Assembly: GCA_035296705.1 (NCBI GenBank)
Contig: DATHAL010000008.1
Coordinates: 1 to 14,906, forward strand
Source of the DNA: WHSW01 sp035296705
GTDB taxonomy: Bacteria; Actinomycetota; Thermoleophilia; Solirubrobacterales; 70-9
Direction: 5' to 3'
DNA length: 14,906 nucleotides
The position numbers and the translations under genes were made by a program. How positions within the stretch are numbered: the stretch's first letter is position 1; each line of letters starts with the position of its first letter. Below are positions 14,746-14,906 of this stretch, one piece after another. Under the pieces are notes generated by a model. The model searched no databases and was not told the DNA's origin. It saw nothing but the letters and a program-made list of their open reading frames with translations.

Positions 14746-14906
14746 CGCTCAGCCGTGGGCGCGGAGACCGACTCCCACTTGGTCGCGGCGCGCTGCAGGC
14801 TCGGGTGGCTGACGAGCAGGTGCCAGATCACGGCGCAGAGGCCCTCCGTGTGCGGCGTGATGCGGGATTCGAAGAGCGGCGGGATCACAACGCACGCGTC
14901 GGCGGT
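14742..14906 (-). CDS. SIS-domain sugar-phosphate isomerase, C-terminal fragment
   Basis: The last 54 residues of a protein running off the right edge of the window; the open frame continues to base 14906. The sequence ADACVVIPPLFESRITPHTE followed by GLCAVIWHLLVSHPSLQ resembles the C-terminal part of SIS-domain phosphosugar isomerases related to GmhA (sedoheptulose 7-phosphate isomerase): a beta strand ending the Rossmann-like sheet, then a helix with a His/Glu-containing turn. The stop TGA overlaps the TTG start of the epimerase gene. With the GmhB-like phosphatase and transaldolase downstream, a role in making a D-glycero-D-manno-heptose phosphate is a sensible inference, but the fragment alone cannot separate GmhA from other SIS isomerases. 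Confidence 0.6.
   Translation of the reverse strand, partial: TADACVVIPPLFESRITPHTEGLCAVIWHLLVSHPSLQRAATKWESVSAPTAER

Overview
This window is very GC-rich, with strong G/C bias at third codon positions, frequent GTG/TTG starts and many 1-4 bp stop/start overlaps. That suggests a high-GC actinobacterium, possibly of the Thermoleophilia/Solirubrobacterales type. The lineage guess is an inference and no marker gene is present. The whole window is one cell-surface polysaccharide locus: sugar-nucleotide supply, chain initiation, glycosyl transfer, methyl modification and export. I see no rRNA, tRNA, CRISPR array, transposase or integrase.

Layout: (1) Plus strand, 1-4433: the C-terminal end of a polyprenyl-phosphate sugar-phosphate transferase, a methyltransferase with two CxxC pairs, a GT2-GT4 two-domain glycosyltransferase and a GT2 enzyme with a membrane-associated C-terminus, all touching or overlapping. 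(2) Minus strand, 7364-4363: a Wzt-like ABC ATPase with a C-terminal carbohydrate-recognition-type domain, a Wzm-like permease and a rhamnosyltransferase-like GT2 whose conserved N-terminus lies upstream of its first canonical start codon. (3) Plus strand, 7391-11772, divergent from the ABC genes across 26 bp: a GT4-GT2 two-domain glycosyltransferase (domains in the opposite order to the first fusion), a methyltransferase with a C-terminal coiled coil, and a multipass GT-C-like membrane protein. (4) Minus strand, 14906-11711: the C-terminus of a SIS sugar-phosphate isomerase, an NAD-dependent epimerase/dehydratase, a GmhB-like HAD phosphatase, a transaldolase-family enzyme and a third methyltransferase, all overlapping end to start.

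How it may fit together: a lipid-linked glycan is started by the sugar-phosphate transferase, extended by the glycosyltransferases on the cytoplasmic face, possibly capped by a methyltransferase, and exported by Wzm/Wzt, whose ATPase carries an extra domain of the kind that reads a finished chain end. The right-hand operon looks like a heptose-precursor module: the transaldolase could make sedoheptulose 7-phosphate, with the SIS isomerase and GmhB-like phosphatase acting on heptose phosphates. The most attractive hypothesis is that the coiled-coil methyltransferase is a WbdD-like chain terminator and length ruler working with the Wzt C-terminal domain. There is no non-coding stretch longer than 300 bases; the least certain stretch is the first ~100 bases, where the sugar transferase loses its family sequence.
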